Assembly: GCA_030151885.1 (NCBI GenBank)
Contig: JASLCG010000070.1
Location: 1 to 15,483 of the forward strand
Direction: 5' to 3'
Length of the DNA: 15,483 bases
Source of the DNA: Bacteroides sp.
GTDB lineage: Bacteria > Bacteroidota > Bacteroidia > Bacteroidales > Bacteroidaceae
Shown one piece after another: positions 15,197 to 15,483 of the stretch. The first letter of the stretch is position 1, and every line of letters starts with the position of its first letter. A program made the position numbers and the translations under genes. Under the pieces are notes generated by a model. The model was not told the DNA's origin and searched no databases. It worked only from the letters and a program-made list of their open reading frames with translations.

Positions 15197-15483
15197 TTAT
15201 TCTTCACTTATTAAATTATGCTCTGTAGCAAATGTAGTTAATGCTTTCACATCACCCTTAGTTATGATTGGCAATGCTTCAGTAATGAAGTGAATATCCC
15301 AATTCCACCATGTTAATTTCAATAATTGCTTTATATCTTCTTCTGAGAATCTTTTACGAATTACTTTCGCTGGATTTCCACCTACAATTGAATATGCTGG
15401 AACATCTTTAGTAACAACAGCATCAGCAGCAATAACAGCACCACTTCCTATCTTTACTCCAGGCAATATAACAGCTTTATAGC
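15197..15483 (-). CDS. CatB/Vat-type hexapeptide acetyltransferase, C-terminal part (cut by window edge)
   Basis: The frame is open to the right edge. The 94 or so visible residues start YKAVILPGVKIGSGAVIAAD, which is left-handed beta-helix hexapeptide sequence, and continue VVTKDVPAYSIVGGNPAKVI (positions about 24-43 of the fragment). Then comes the C-terminal arm RKRFSEEDIKQLLKLTWWNWD. The NPAK element and the RKRF...WWNW arm are typical of CatB-related O-acetyltransferases (xenobiotic acetyltransferase family, which also holds streptogramin Vat enzymes). These are cytosolic trimers that acetylate a hydroxyl using acetyl-CoA. Most relatives in Bacteroidales genomes are not proven resistance enzymes, and the catalytic His region lies outside the window. 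The true start is beyond 15483; the TTG at 15466 is internal, not a start. Confidence 0.85.
   Translation of the reverse strand, partial: YKAVILPGVKIGSGAVIAADAVVTKDVPAYSIVGGNPAKVIRKRFSEEDIKQLLKLTWWNWDIHFITEALPIITKGDVKALTTFATEHNLISEE

Noticed and set aside
15197..15483. Antibiotic resistance gene (chloramphenicol or streptogramin acetyltransferase)
   Set aside because: The C-terminal arm fits the CatB/Vat superfamily, but many members are not resistance enzymes and the catalytic region is outside the window.

Overview
The window is AT-rich chromosomal DNA from a member of the Bacteroidota, most likely the order Bacteroidales. Evidence for this is the repeated Bacteroidetes-type -7 promoter element TAnnTTTG (at about 5362-5369 on the minus strand, 5581-5588, 7115-7122, 12036-12043 on the minus strand, and 14685-14692), start codons without strong Shine-Dalgarno sequences, secreted proteins processed just before Gln, and gene families typical of this order. 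The species cannot be settled from the sequence. No mobile element, CRISPR array, tRNA or rRNA was seen.

Left block (1-5331, minus strand): a signalling operon read right to left. It begins with a very large membrane sensor (1476 aa from the ATG at 5331). The sensor is two homologous histidine-kinase-like units joined head to tail. Each unit has its own lipoprotein-like leader, periplasmic helical region, transmembrane helix, GAF-like region and kinase-like region. The first unit keeps the ATP-binding motifs but shows no obvious phospho-histidine. The second has an H-box-like KHE...P motif but has lost the ATP-binding motifs. Next comes a LuxR/NarL-type response regulator (132-869). Its end overlaps the start of a transporter gene cut by the window edge (1-142), whose first 47 residues look like an AbgT-family protein. 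The operon therefore probably links an envelope signal to a transporter.

Centre (5626-10614, plus strand): prs, the housekeeping PRPP synthetase, has its own promoter and a perfect-palindrome terminator. After about 500 bases without a clear gene comes a two-gene carbohydrate operon. It encodes a secreted GH29 alpha-L-fucosidase and a secreted protein with an N-terminal CBM9-like domain and a C-terminal GHL10-like TIM barrel. It ends at a strong palindromic terminator. No SusC/SusD pair is present here, so this is not a canonical polysaccharide utilization locus.

Right block (10619-15483): about 780 bases of very AT-rich, hairpin-rich noncoding DNA, then a small exported protein of unknown function (minus), an exported leucine-rich-repeat protein (plus), a tandem-GNAT protein (minus), a single-domain YvbK-like GNAT (plus; probably translated from a leaderless mRNA), and the 3' part of a CatB/Vat-type hexapeptide acetyltransferase (minus, cut by the right edge). 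The ends of the plus-strand LRR and YvbK-like genes coincide with or abut perfect inverted repeats that probably terminate transcription in both directions.
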